Part shown: positions 1 to 10,925 of the stretch, one piece after another
How the letters are laid out: every line of letters starts with the position of its first letter
Numbering within the stretch: the first letter of the stretch is position 1
Assembly: GCA_028554795.2 (NCBI GenBank)
Contig: CM068825.1
Coordinates: 91,570,951-91,634,950 of the forward strand
DNA: 64,000 bases
Source: Sinohyriopsis cumingii
Lineage: Eukaryota > Mollusca > Bivalvia > Unionida > Unionidae
Direction: 5' to 3'
The notes under the pieces: generated by a model
Databases searched by the model: none
What the model saw: only the letters and a program-made list of their open reading frames with translations
What the model was told of the DNA's origin: nothing
Translations under genes and position numbers: made by a program

Positions 1-292
1 TCTATCGGGTTTCTCAACGGTCGCTCGGTCGCCCCGCCGGTGTTAAAAAATATCGATTTGAAAATAGCCATCTCGTGACGATCGGCATGTCTACCTTTTT
101 TAGACAGGTTGTTGAAGATTTAAGTCTGAGAAATGTATTCGAATTGACGATATGAAGAAAGCCGACGAATAAGGAGATAAACTAACTCTTGGGCCTATAA
201 TGCCAGAGCACAATTTAAAGTGTGTAGTGGTGTCTACAAATGGACACGAACATTCAGCTCTCGACACAGACAGTGGTGTATTTGACTAGTAG

Positions 293-658
293 TTGCCAGT
301 GGTTTGTTTGGGTCATTTCTCAGAAGATATGGGTATACACTACTTTATAGTCCATGTTAATAATGGTGACATAAAAACGGTATCTACCAGAAATGCTCAT
401 GTAATCAGAAATGCTCATGTAATCACATATGAAGCTGAAACAAATGTCGGTTCCGTACATGAAATCACCAGTCATGCAGAGGACCAAGGTCATGGCAGTA
501 GCGATGAAATGCACACAGAATCTCGTGAGGTGCGAAGTAAAAGACAAATATTTAACGAAGAGAATGTCAAGTGGAATCATATTCGCAAGTTGACCATTTC
601 TGTACGATCTAGGGGAAATAACTCCACTGGACATAACCCAAATATCATGATCATCTAG
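293..658 (+). CDS. Weak open frame, possible exon of unknown function
   Basis: The frame is open for about 120 codons, but the first in-frame ATG is at about position 329; upstream of it are two consecutive stops just before 293. The product would be hydrophilic, without signal peptide or membrane segment, and holds a perfect in-frame duplication of six residues (RNAHVI twice). I recognise no family. It could be an internal or terminal exon, since an AG lies just before the frame opens, or a chance opening. The antisense strand is also open over nearly the same span, which weakens the case. Confidence 0.18.
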   Translation: MPVVCLGHFSEDMGIHYFIVHVNNGDIKTVSTRNAHVIRNAHVITYEAETNVGSVHEITSHAEDQGHGSSDEMHTESREVRSKRQIFNEENVKWNHIRKLTISVRSRGNNSTGHNPNIMII

Positions 659-824
659 CCAGCTTAACATAAGTATGCATATCATATTTTTTTTTTTCTT
701 TTTCCACGGCCGCTATCATTCTAACAAATTCACAACAAAAACTGACTTTTGTTATAACTTTATAGGCAACTTTTCCTAGCAATAACAGAATGTTATAAAT
801 GTCCGTTGGGCCTTGTGGCAATCC

Positions 825-1103
825 GCCAGAGGCGAATCGCCAAACACATCTAACTGATGTGTATTCCTACAATTCCTTTCGATGTTATTTCATGACCTGA
901 CGCAAATGATGACCGAGCGATGTTCCGATCGCATTCATGGTATGATCAGCAGGATTGACCTCGAACTTGCGAATAAAATTTTATTTATAATACCGGATTA
1001 TCCGGTGTTATAATATACTGAAAAATGCAGCTTAATGATAAATTGCTCCAAGAAACGGACATTTGATTACATTTTTATGCAAACTTTCAGACTTTTTGGT
1101 CAT
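825..1103 (+). repeat. Direct repeat copy 1 (~280 bp)
   Basis: This block starts GCCAGAGGCGAATCGCC and ends at TTTTTGGTCAT. It matches 2821-3242 over its whole length with scattered substitutions, the second copy having an extra ~140 bp. It contains no open frame. The 42-bp minisatellite begins exactly at its 3' edge. Two direct copies around a minisatellite could be the ends of a non-autonomous element or a simple segmental duplication. Confidence 0.8.
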
Positions 1104-1915
1104 TTAATGCATTATATATATAAAGCATTAAACGACCAATTTCATGAAATTAAAATTATATTTAATGTATCAAACGATGGTTTTCATGACATCAAAATTT
1201 TATTTAATGCATCAAACGACCAATGTCGTGAAATTAAAATTGCATTTAATGCATCAAGCGATCACTTTCATGTCATTAAAATTGTATTTAATCCATCAAA
1301 CAATCACTTTCATGTCATTATTATTGCATTTTATGCATCAAATGATCACTTTCTTGTCATTAGTATTGATTTAATTCATCAAATGGTCGCTTTACTGTCA
1401 TTTTATATTGCATTTAATGCATCAAAGATCACTTTCTTGTCATTATTATTGCATTTAATGCATCGAATGATCGCTTTCATGTTATCAAAATTGCATTTAA
1501 TGCATCTAATGATCACTTTCATGTCATTAAAATTGCATTTAATGCATCAAATGATCACTTTCAGGTCATTTAGATAGCATTTAATGCATCAAACGATCGC
1601 TTTCATGTCATTTTGATTGCATTTAATGCATCAAACGATCACTTTCTTGTCATTATTCTGGCATTTAATGCATCAAACGATCGCTTTCATATCATTGTTA
1701 TTGCATGCAGTGCATCCAACAATCACTTTCATATCATTATTCTTGCATTTAATGCATCAAACGACTACTTTCTTGTCATTATTATATCATTTATTGCATC
1801 AAACGATCATTTCCTTGTCATTATTATCGAATCTATTGCATTAAACGATCGTTTTGATGTCATTATGATTACATTTAATGCATCAAATGATAGCTTTCAT
1901 GTCACTTAATGTATC
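1104..1915 (+). repeat. 42-bp minisatellite
   Basis: About 19 units built on ATTTAATGCATCAAACGATC followed by ACTTTCATGTCATTATTATTGC. Units vary mainly in the GATC/GATG core and the trailing TTATTATT. Because 42 is a multiple of three, several frames stay open through the array and give spurious repetitive proteins. It begins directly where the ~280-bp direct repeat ends. Confidence 0.9.
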
Positions 1916-1993
1916 AATCAATCAGTTTCAGTGAATATCTTGTGTTATAAAGTTATGCAATTGTTATGTATATGTAAATTACCCAGTATTTAA

Positions 1994-1996
<3 letters not shown>

Positions 1997-2025
<29 letters not shown>
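1997..2025 (+). repeat. (GA)n microsatellite
   Basis: An uninterrupted GA dinucleotide run of about 14 units. Confidence 0.95.
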
Positions 2026-2028
<3 letters not shown>

Positions 2029-2820
2029 AACAGGGGAGCCTATACAAATATTTAATATATCGCGGATTCCCGGATACTTTCCTGAACTTTGGGAATTAGT
2101 CTCGTATTAGTCTTGCTAACAATGACTAAAAGTTCCAAACTTGCGTCGTAGAAGGCAAAATGTTGTTATGTCTGCTTTCTCGGCTGTCACGTGAATTGCT
2201 AATTCTGGAGACATATCATATCATTCTCTTGATAACAGTATACATACACGTGGATAGGACCAGCAACTAAGTTTGTTTTCACAAATTAAACTGTTTTCTT
2301 TGATAGAAAATATGTTAAACTTCCAGACTTCATGTATGGTGTCAATTTTTATCATGCACACCACTTTGGCTATTTCTGCGAGACAAAATTATGCCTCGGA
2401 TGATGCCTGTCGGTGCAGTAATTAAAAAAATAAAAAATTACCCAAAATTTCTTCGCAGAAATAAATCGCAATCTATTCAAATGTAATCGGCTATTTCTGC
2501 GATTGGACAGATCGTAAAATTGATCGAGAAGTTCAGAATGAAAAAACTTCGATGCATTCGCAACTTTCTCAATCAATCCTTGTTTCGAAAAAACCCGAAG
2601 TGGTCCAAATGGCAACTTATCGGTATGAATTCGAGGTCGCTCGGAACATAGCTCAATCATTTCCGTCATGTCTTGAAATAAACCTCTGATATAATTGGTC
2701 GCCATTGAGAATTATACTCTGAGCTCCTTTCGTTCAAATGGAACAAAATAAAGGCGGAGGGAGACAAAATCATAATCGGAATGACCTTGGCCTTTGCTAT
2801 TGCAACATGTCATGCACCCT
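2026..2820. other. Non-coding stretch, nothing recognised
   Basis: An open frame of 111 codons lies on the minus strand at 2370-2705, but it has no recognisable domain or splice context. No repeat or RNA gene was seen. Confidence 0.5.
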
Positions 2821-3242
2821 GCCAGAGGCGAATCGCCAGGAACGACCCTAGGATGTGCGGGGCCCAAACCAGCAAAAGCGATAAGCGGGGCCCCAAGCAA
2901 ACAAATTGCATTGCGAGAAAGCGCGGGCCCAAGGCGGTTGCCTCATTCGCCTTGCCCTAGGACCGGGCCTACGAATCGCCAAACACATCTAATTGATGTA
3001 TATATTATTCCTGCAATAACTTCCGAGGTTATTTCGTGACCTGACGCAAATGACCGAGCCCTGTTCTGATCGCATTCGAGGTATGATCAGAATATTGACC
3101 TCGAACTTGCGAATAATTTTTTAAATATAATACCGCACTACCCGGTGTTAGAATATACTGAAAATGCAACTTAATGATAAAGTGCTCCAAGAAACAGACA
3201 TATGATTACATATTTATGCAAACTTTCAGATTTTTTAGTCAT
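2821..3242 (+). repeat. Direct repeat copy 2, interrupted by an insertion
   Basis: This matches 825-1103 and has the same boundary sequences. Relative to copy 1 it carries 134 extra bases plus a 9-bp duplication (GAATCGCCA), so copy 1 shows the pre-insertion state. After the copy ends the sequence does not continue into a minisatellite, unlike copy 1. Confidence 0.8.
2839..2972. mobile_element. Short GC-rich hAT-like MITE
   Basis: About 134 bp, much richer in GC than its surroundings, flanked by a 9-bp direct repeat GAATCGCCA at 2830-2838 and 2973-2981. The ends are imperfectly inverted: GGAACGACCCTAGG at the left, and the complement of CCTAGGACCGGGCCTAC at the right. The paralogous repeat at 834-842 has the single uninterrupted target. 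An 8-9-bp duplication fits hAT-type insertion; the superfamily call is an inference. Confidence 0.55.
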
Positions 3243-4558
3243 ATCGCAAATCTATTGACTACGAACCAAAAGTCAGATTTGGTGGTCTCGCTCGTATATT
3301 GAGTGATGCTAATTTAGCGTTTTAAGCCCCTTTGTTTGTAAAGGTGGTTGATTCAGAGTTAAGTCAATATTTACAGGCAGTTTCTCATAGATTCTAAATA
3401 TAGGTCTCCAAACACTTTATGCTGGTTTTCATGTATCAATTTAACCAGCTAGATTCGTGCTGAATTCATAACTTTTGGAACAAGAATAAGAAAGAAATAT
3501 TAATGTCGCTTGCGTCTTCCCCAATTTATATATATAGAGATTTCATCCGTTTCACATCCGTGTCACCTCCCACCCATATCTATTGATATGTCATGCTTTT
3601 GATCATTTATAACAATGGCGGAGATGGGGCCACTCCCTCCATGCTTTTTGATCGTTAATTTCAAGGGCGGAGATGGGACCAACCCTTCCCTCACCACCCA
3701 AAAGCGAAACGACCGGAACCTTTCATAATTTTGTTATAGTCTGATAGCTAAAGTATGCAATAGGAACGTTTAAAATGCAGGAGCTATCGGAGGTTCGCCC
3801 CTTGTTTCCTAACTAGGAGTTCCAATATATAGACCCCTTGTCTACTTCTTTACCTATCCCATGAAAGGTCTTGGATCCGCCCATGCATTTTACTTGACAA
3901 GTGCACTTGTTTTAAAGTGTGTTCGATTAAAGCTTCCAGTTTGATTGTTGTAAATGAGAGCTTTGAGATTAAAATGTTGAAACACACACACACACACGCA
4001 AAACGGCGTAGTGTAAGACGAATTGTAGCAAACTGTTCATTTATTTGAAAGCAAGATTTGCTATAAAAAAATTCGACTAACACATTAACGCGCCTACGTG
4101 CACACACACACACACACATACACACACATTTACTGGCATAGAAAGTTTTATGGCGATAGTTTTAGAAAAAACACTTAAGAAGATAGTGTTACATGGAGAG
4201 AAAAAAATAACCACCATCATCATTATTACTGCCACATTATTGCCACAATTACCACCACACTATCACCTCTATCACAAACAAAACCATTACCACCATTAAT
4301 AACAACAAGAACAACAGCAGATTGTCAATTATACTCGAATTCGCATTGCTCATTCAGTGTAAGAACATTTAAACATTGATTAAACAAGCTACTGGTTAAC
4401 AATTAATTATTAAAATATAAACATGGAAAAGAAAAACCAGGATTGGCTTAATTTTCTTCAGTTAAATCAAAACTGTTGTGCCTATTTTGAAAATAAAAAC
4501 GCATCACACTCAAAACAACACAATGAGATACACACGTTTTTCATTTTCATACGCACGT
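3243..4558. other. Non-coding stretch with CA microsatellites
   Basis: Short CA/AC runs lie near 3983-3998 and 4100-4130, and an imperfect ACC/ATC-rich patch near 4210-4310. The open frame across the CA runs on the minus strand is a low-complexity artefact. No gene was recognised. Confidence 0.6.
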
Positions 4559-4662
4559 ATGGTCATTTTTGATGGTGCAGAGCTAACACTGAGAACATTG
4601 TCACCAAACAAAGACTTGGCCTCCAAAAGAAGTCATGGTCATTTTTGATGTTGCAGAGCTAA
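4559..4662 (+). repeat. 28-bp direct repeats flanking an exon-like fragment
   Basis: Two 28-bp copies beginning ATGGTCATTTTTGATG (4559-4586 and 4635-4662, one mismatch) bracket 4591-4634. That internal piece matches 5855-5896 with two differences, inside the candidate coding exon described below, and reads in the same amino-acid sense (ENIVTKQRL). It looks like a copied exon fragment placed between duplicated target bases. Confidence 0.6.
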
Positions 4663-5047
4663 AGCTGAATTTTATTTTCTGTACCAACATTTACAAATCT
4701 ACATTATCAACATCAAAAGCTTATAAATATTTATAAAACTTGGGAATTGGAAATTCACAAGGCCACAAGTTATATAAATTATAGGCATTTATCACCAATT
4801 TCAGTCTATTTTAAGTGGTGGAAACGCCCTTTTCTGTCCCGTTTATTTGACCTGTTGTTAAAACAAATAGTAAATATAAGAAACTTCCTTTTTGTCCTCT
4901 TTATCTGACCTATTATAAAACAAACGATAAAATATTAATCATTATCTATTTAAATTACAGTTTTATTTTTCAAGCCATTCAATAGTGTAAAATTAACAAT
5001 CGCAAATACGCTGAAACAAGCCACGTGTTTGTCGATTACCAGTTTCA

Positions 5048-5055
5048 TATAAAAG
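5048..5055 (+). promoter_or_regulatory. TATA box candidate
   Basis: TATAAAAG lies 42-49 bases upstream of the ATG at 5097, a suitable distance for a short 5' untranslated leader. It supports the candidate secreted-protein gene but is not proof of a promoter in AT-rich DNA. Confidence 0.4.
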
Positions 5056-5096
5056 ATCTCAAAACCTCACGATGACAAAGCAGATTTGTGTACGTG

Positions 5097-5295
5097 ATGA
5101 ACTTATTTCTTCAGTTTTCTTTCATCTGTATATCCATATTATTACGAAATGAAGTCATTCGTGGCTACGATTCAATCGAAAATTCAAATATAATAATTTG
5201 GATAGAGTCAAGTTTACTTGATTTTTTGTTTAATTGGGCCACACGGGTGGATTCTTACAGAAATGAGGTCAATGATACAAGTTACTGTCACAACG
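5097..5295 (+). CDS. Candidate exon 1, small secreted protein of unknown family
   Basis: The ATG at 5097 opens a frame whose first ~18 residues are strongly hydrophobic (MNLFLQFSFICISILL), like a signal peptide, followed by about 45 residues with an N-glycosylation sequon (NDT) and a cysteine. I end the exon at a GTAAC donor (5296), leaving a phase-1 codon; read on without splicing, the frame stops at 5360. The start is chosen because it follows a TATA-like box by about 45 bases. No family is recognised. It may instead be a stand-alone short frame or chance. Confidence 0.35.
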
Positions 5296-5777
5296 GTAAC
5301 GCTCTGAGGATATTTACATGTTTGCATTTTATGCTTGCATCATGCTTGTGGACAAACTGAGGGATAAAGCGGTTTACTTTTAACACTTATAAAAGAAGGG
5401 GTAATACATATATTATTAACGATACGTAATGAGCTGTGTTTACTGGTTTGTTGTCGCGTTTGTAGCATTAATTGTAATCGTATGTCATCTTATTTATGGT
5501 GTGAAAAGAGTTAGCATGCATAGGGGCGAAATTAAACACCGCCCAAATTTATACCGATACAGGTTTTACAACCGTCAACAGGCGTGACTAATTGTTTAGA
5601 TGGATACACGCGAGGCTATTGAATAAGCTATTCATTTAGACATATGTTTCTTTTTTGCAATCCTTTACCCATTTCAACCATGATAATGAACTCTTCATAA
5701 TGACGGAGATAATGGTTTCCGAACGATTGTTGTTCTCCTGACCTCGAAAAACCCTAAAGCAAATTGTATTGTATTAG

Positions 5778-6215
5778 ATGTTATTTTTGTTGGCATACGG
5801 ATACACATCAGCGAGCAACAGGGGGAAAATGATACAATTGCAAGTTTTAAGCTCGAGAACATTGTCACCAAACAAAGACTTCGCCTCCAAAAGGAGATAT
5901 ACGATCATCTTTATAATGAAATACAGGACAATAGATCTGAAAAGATTAATTTACGCAGCTTTCCAAGTGGAAAGAGGGCTTTTGAACTTCAAATGCTGAA
6001 AGTATATCGGTATCATTTGGTCTTAACAAACTCGTTAGCTTGTTTCAACATGTTTGACAGGTGCCCGATGTTAACGGGAGGCAAGCATATAGTAAAAACG
6101 CAACCTGCGGCGGTAATTATCAAACAAAATGGAAAACTTTGTGGCAAGTCTAGCTCTGAAACGGTTAAACACCCAAGATGCATTAACCTTACACAATGGG
6201 TGAAATTAAACGTCG
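5778..6215 (+). CDS. Candidate exon 2, small secreted protein of unknown family
   Basis: The frame with codons starting at positions of remainder 2 (mod 3) is open from 5690 to 6244, about 185 codons, one of the longest non-repetitive open stretches here besides the transposase-like gene; its first ATG is only at 5993. An AG at 5776-5777 gives a phase matching the 5295 donor, and GTGAGT at 6216 is a strong donor. The product has charged helical-looking sequence, then a cysteine-containing part (CFNMFDRCP, KLCGKS, RCINLT) with sequons NDT, NRS and NLT, as expected for a secreted glycoprotein. A partial copy of this exon lies at 4591-4634. Alternative acceptors further in are possible. The function is unknown. 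Confidence 0.4.
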
Positions 6216-6585
6216 GTGAGTTTCAAGTCAAGTCTCAAACATAAACTCAAGAGACTGTATGAATCGTTGAATGGGCGAAGCAAGCGAAAATCATGAAGTC
6301 TTAGACCAAGGGAATCCTGCATTAAATCACAACGAGTTTAAAACAGGACAGAAGATGTAAATAATTTGTTTTAAACCAGAAGATCTCGGTCGAAAATTTT
6401 CATAACGAGTCAAAATTATTCAGGCCACAAAACAAGTTAAACATTGAAATACCTATACAGGAGTAGGTCTCGCGATTTCAAAGCTGGCGCTGTGGTGTAG
6501 TTTTTCTCTATTGTTCTTGCTGGAAACATGGGAGTTTCTTTGAGTGAAATACACTATCAAACCTCTATTTCTTTCTTTCCTTCAG

Positions 6586-6605
6586 ACTTTCAGAACCTAA
6601 CCTGA
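6586..6605 (+). CDS. Candidate short terminal exon of the secreted-protein gene
   Basis: A textbook acceptor (long CT tract, TTCCTTCAG) ends at 6585. Joined to the donor at 6216 it gives six more residues (DFQNLT) and a TGA. Without this splice, exon 2 would read through to a stop at 6242-6244. Both ends are plausible; transcript data would decide. Confidence 0.3.
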
Positions 6606-6983
6606 CCGAATTGAGGGATACTATGGAGTTGCAGAAGAACGACTGCAGGTCTGTGACAAGACACGCTCTGATTCTCTGAGACTGATTTATTAAATTGTAG
6701 ATGACGAAATTATTAACTAAATTCACCTATACAGTATGTCCTGAAAGGAGAGTAAAGCTTTTCTTTCGCTGACATGGAGTTCATTGTCGCAAATGTTTTA
6801 TATAAAGTGATCAAACGCCTCTTTGTATGGATGTCAATTGCGTGTCTGCCTTCCCCAGATATTCAAACTGCGTCAATTTACGTCTGATCGATTAATCCTG
6901 GTTCATACCTGGATTTACAGGTACGACCATCAGTTTCAAGTAGAAGACGAAACTTATCTAATGATATTAAAAAAGCAAATATA

Positions 6984-6989
6984 AATAAA
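6984..6989 (+). terminator. Candidate polyadenylation signal AATAAA
   Basis: AATAAA lies about 380 bases after the proposed stop of the candidate secreted-protein gene. The hexamer is common in such AT-rich DNA, so it is only weak support. Confidence 0.25.
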
Positions 6990-8315
6990 ACACGTTCTTA
7001 AATGAAATAATTTTTATTTGAATCTATTTGGTACAAAATAGGAGAAAATAAATATTACACAAAACTCAGTATAATAATATTATACAAAGATTTAACTCGT
7101 TAAAACGATCTGTTCTAGACCATAAGTGCAAATTTAACGATAGTTAGCTACAGTTATTTTTTAAGTCCAATGAAGGAAATTCTCGATTTAATCACAATTC
7201 ACTTTCAGAACAGTATTATCCCACTGATGCCAAGTCTGAATAGCAAAGCCTCACAGTTTTGTTCCCACCTCAATAGAACAAAACACTGCATACATTCTGT
7301 CCTAGATGCGACAAAAACTGCAATAAATACGTGGGCGCTGATACGCTCTTCGACTGAAGCATCAATACATATACTGTCTTCGCAAGCTCTCTTGATGAAA
7401 GTTTCAAAATGAAGGACACTTTCGTTAGATAACTTTATAAAAACTAATCGATTAAAAAAAAAAAAAACTAAATTAATTATTTTTACATAATTTAATTTAA
7501 AAAAACTGTACAAAATCATCACAATAAACACAGTGGTTTTACTTTTTCATCTTTTGAATATCCTACATGGGGGGAGTTTATCTAAAGAAATTATAATGAG
7601 TCTTTTAGAAGTTGGAGATTCTTTAATTCATTCAACAACACATATTAATTTTTTTAACAAAAAAAAAAAAACACACCACAAAACAAACTAAAACAACAAT
7701 GTTGAGAGAAAACATGGGCATAATCATGTGAAATTAAGTTCAATACAATTTTAGAATTACGTGTTATTTATAACCTGTGATGATGCTGTTGATTATATAC
7801 ATTTTCCCCTTTATATGCAAGCTGGAAAAACATTGTGTAATTCAAATGCATTTTCCAATTAGTTCTTTCAAGAACGGCATATTTGAAGCTTAGATCATTG
7901 TACTGTAGGATTGAGTAGTTCTGGTACACGTTATGCAAATCTCAATTACATTTACTGGAAACGTAACTAAATATGTTTTAGCGATCATGCTTTTCGATAC
8001 ACAACCTAAACCGCTCTCTCTATACCGCACATTCGAACCGCAAGAATGTGCAACATGTATACATTACAGTCCCTCTTGTATGCCATTTTCATGCAATCCT
8101 TTTAAGTCTCGTGAAGAAACACAACATCCGCTGTAGTGATGAGTTTCGATGTGGCCTATCCTTCAAGGCCGTATCATTTCAAATCTAACAGATGTACTAA
8201 TAAAAGATAGTTCTTTCAATATATAAGAAAGTATTAATAGACAGTGTCAATAAAAAAAGCGGCACCATACGTATACATCCTTACACACTTCTTTTTCGAT
8301 ATACAAACGATGATG

Positions 8316-8318
<3 letters not shown>
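6990..8318. other. Non-coding stretch, nothing firm
   Basis: Overlapping open frames of 80-108 codons occur on both strands at 7170-7531, and one of 67 codons at 7933-8136. None has a recognisable domain, signal peptide or splice context. Confidence 0.5.

Positions 8319-8364
<46 letters not shown>
8319..8364. repeat. (TA)n microsatellite
   Basis: An uninterrupted TA run followed by a short GT-rich patch. The Ile-Tyr repeat frames across it are artefacts. Confidence 0.95.
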
Positions 8365-8368
<4 letters not shown>

Positions 8369-8449
8369 TGTGTGTGCGTGTGTGTCGGTAAGGTTTGCAC
8401 AGGAATTGGAAATTGGCACATGCTGTGAATCTGTAAGTTTATAAGACGA

Positions 8450-8720
8450 CCGCTCTGGTGGCCTAAGTGGTTAGAGCGTCTGCCTCGGATGCGCGAGGTC
8501 GCAGATTCGAACCCCGGCCGAGTCACAGTAGCAGCTGCCTCGATTGACGCTCAGTACTATCATGATAGTGTTTTTAGGACTGATCGACTTGGTGTCATGA
8601 TAATGTTGCTGGGTGGGACATGCTGCCCCCGGTGCTAGATATCAATATAAACCGCCACACTTCAGACATTGTAACGATATTACTTAAATTGTTAAAGCTA
8701 TGTTAAATCTCCAAACACGC
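8450..8720 (+). mobile_element. SINE family A (tRNA-derived)
   Basis: It begins with a tRNA-like head holding an A box (TGGCCTAAGTGG) and a B box (GATTCGAACCCC). The body then has the blocks shared by all family A copies here: CAGCTGCCTCG, GGTGGGACATG, ACTTCAGACATTG and a GTTAAAGCTA-GTTAAA end. The head can fold an anticodon-type arm, but the body shows it is a SINE, not a tRNA gene. Confidence 0.85.
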
Positions 8721-9285
8721 ACATTTTTATGACAGTCTTATAAGCACATGTACAGAGATGTACATAGGTCTTATGCATGTGTACTACATAAATCGTGGAC
8801 TATTATAGCCAAACAGCCTACTTACCTCCTTTAGTGGACATTCAAGGTTCAAGCCTTAAAAACTGGATAAAAAATGAAATGAATAGAAAAATAGTCCCAG
8901 CATAAATACATTCTAATAGCTAGACGTTATTCTCGCGATCCCATGCCCAAAGCAAACAACTTGCGAGAGAGCGGTTGATGTATCATTAAAACAATCTAGT
9001 CAGTTTGATTTTACAAAATTACATTACCTGTAAATACCTTTCAAGGCTGATAATAACATTAGATAATATAACCTCCATGTAATTTTCATCAGCTGTTTGA
9101 CTTACCAAAGGAAAAGGAAATAAAACTTTTAAAAGAAAAGTGATTCAGATAACAGCGTCCGTCGTTTCAGTGAATGTCAATACTTTGCATGGATTGTGTA
9201 GATGCACCTGACCCTTAATGAACTTTCGCACAAAAAGTGAATATTCTTACTAAACCAAGAATTTTTATTTTACATTTATTTTTGG

Positions 9286-9440
9286 GGGTTGGGAGGTAAC
9301 GGCCCTATTAACACATTATGGGCTATATCTTGCCAAGGAAATGGGAAGTAAGTGCCTTTTCCAAGACACACCGATGCAGCTGACCTGGGAGGGTATCGAA
9401 CCCGAGATCACCGGATTATGGGTCTGAAGTCTTACAAAAT
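9286..9440 (-). mobile_element. SINE family C (tRNA-derived), minus strand
   Basis: Read on the minus strand, a B-box-like GGGTTCGATACCC is followed by a body that shares CCCATTTCCTTGGCAAGATA and ATAATGTGTTAATA with the element at 26944-27125. The two copies define a third SINE family in this window. The head is incomplete. Confidence 0.55.
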
Positions 9441-9577
9441 ACGCAGTATATATACATGTGCTAACTGCATATCTTTAATTTAAATTACATTTCACTCCGA
9501 AAAAAATTAAAAAAGTATTCCATACAATCAAATGATTTACGGTGGGGGAGGGGCAAATCGCTTGGTGTGTGTGTATG

Positions 9578-9580
<3 letters not shown>

Positions 9581-9642
<62 letters not shown>
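9581..9642. repeat. (TA)n microsatellite
   Basis: About 31 TA units. Flanking frames translate as Ile-Tyr repeats and are artefacts. Confidence 0.95.
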
Positions 9643-9647
<5 letters not shown>

Positions 9648-10073
9648 TTGTCAACAAACACATTTAATAAAAGAAATAAAACATTTCAAGTTAATCCAAT
9701 CAGTCATGCTGTCTTGCAGTGACTGAAATGAAAAACGAAAACGGCTGACACAAAGACTGCTTATATTGGTGGCTGTTTCAAGCAATCAAGTGCATCGAAT
9801 CGTATGTAAATCTGACAAATAATCGTATGCCCAGCTGACGAATTTAAACATCTATAGGCTTGTTAGACAACAGCCACTATTTCACACATCACATTCTTAA
9901 GGCTACGTGCTGTTGACATTATTCAAAGCTATCTCAATCACAACAGTCAGGACATGTACATCAGGACATGTACATCAGGCATCATGTTTAGAACCGATCT
10001 CTCGTTTGACTTCTCGTCAATTGTTGTTTAGATAGTGATGAACGACCTGCGCTTGTGATAAGGCTCTATTAAG

Positions 10074-10174
<101 letters not shown>

Positions 10175-10729
10175 AGTCAGCAATATAATCTTTATGTACT
10201 GCATGGTATGATAATCGTCTAATACTTGAGGCCATTTTCATAAACAAGAGTCCCCAGAAGAGGTGCCACTCAGATATTCGTAACGACCAGTTGAAACATT
10301 TCACTCATAAAGTTGATTTACGAAATACCAAGACCTGGAAAAGGGAAATCTGATTATCCAAGTAAATCCAGAAATTGTCGATACACGCTATACACACAGA
10401 TCTAGCAACAAATTATAACTGTATTTGATTTAAAGTATAACGTTCTTAATTAAATCATATTTCGCATACCTATAAAGAGGATTATTAAACACTGAGTCAC
10501 AGGGAGGGGGAGATTGTCCAAATAAATCAATATACTAGTGTTGCTAATATTCTCACAAATGCTTAGCACCCCCCCAAAAAAAATAATAAACATATCGGTA
10601 TTGATTAGGTTATTTATCTGAATTATAATCACAGCTATATTAAATACGGTGAAAAATTAAGTCGCGCATTGGATCCTTATTCATACGACAAGAAGAGCTA
10701 TCCATTGGATTTGTCAAAGGTGCAGTAGT

Positions 10730-10925
10730 TAATTTGTACCAAGTCACAACACATGACCAAAGTTAATAAGAATTTGTACCAAGTCACAATACTTGATTAA
10801 AGTCAATGAGAATTCGTACCAAGTCACAACACCTGACCAAAGTCAATGAGAATTTGTACCAAGTCACAATACCACCTGACCAAAGTCAATGAGAATTTGT
10901 ACCAAGTCACAATACCTGACTAAAT
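10730..10925 (+). repeat. 40-bp minisatellite, ~5 units
   Basis: Units read TTTGTACCAAGTCACAATAC then CTGACCAAAGTCAATGAGAA, with small indels (one unit has an added CAC). Confidence 0.85.

Noticed and set aside
1035..1909. Repetitive open frames of 75-180 codons
   Set aside because: They are products of the 42-bp minisatellite; several frames are open at once.
825..3242. LTR retrotransposon
   Set aside because: The direct repeats flank only a minisatellite; there is no TG…CA boundary, primer-binding site or coding region.
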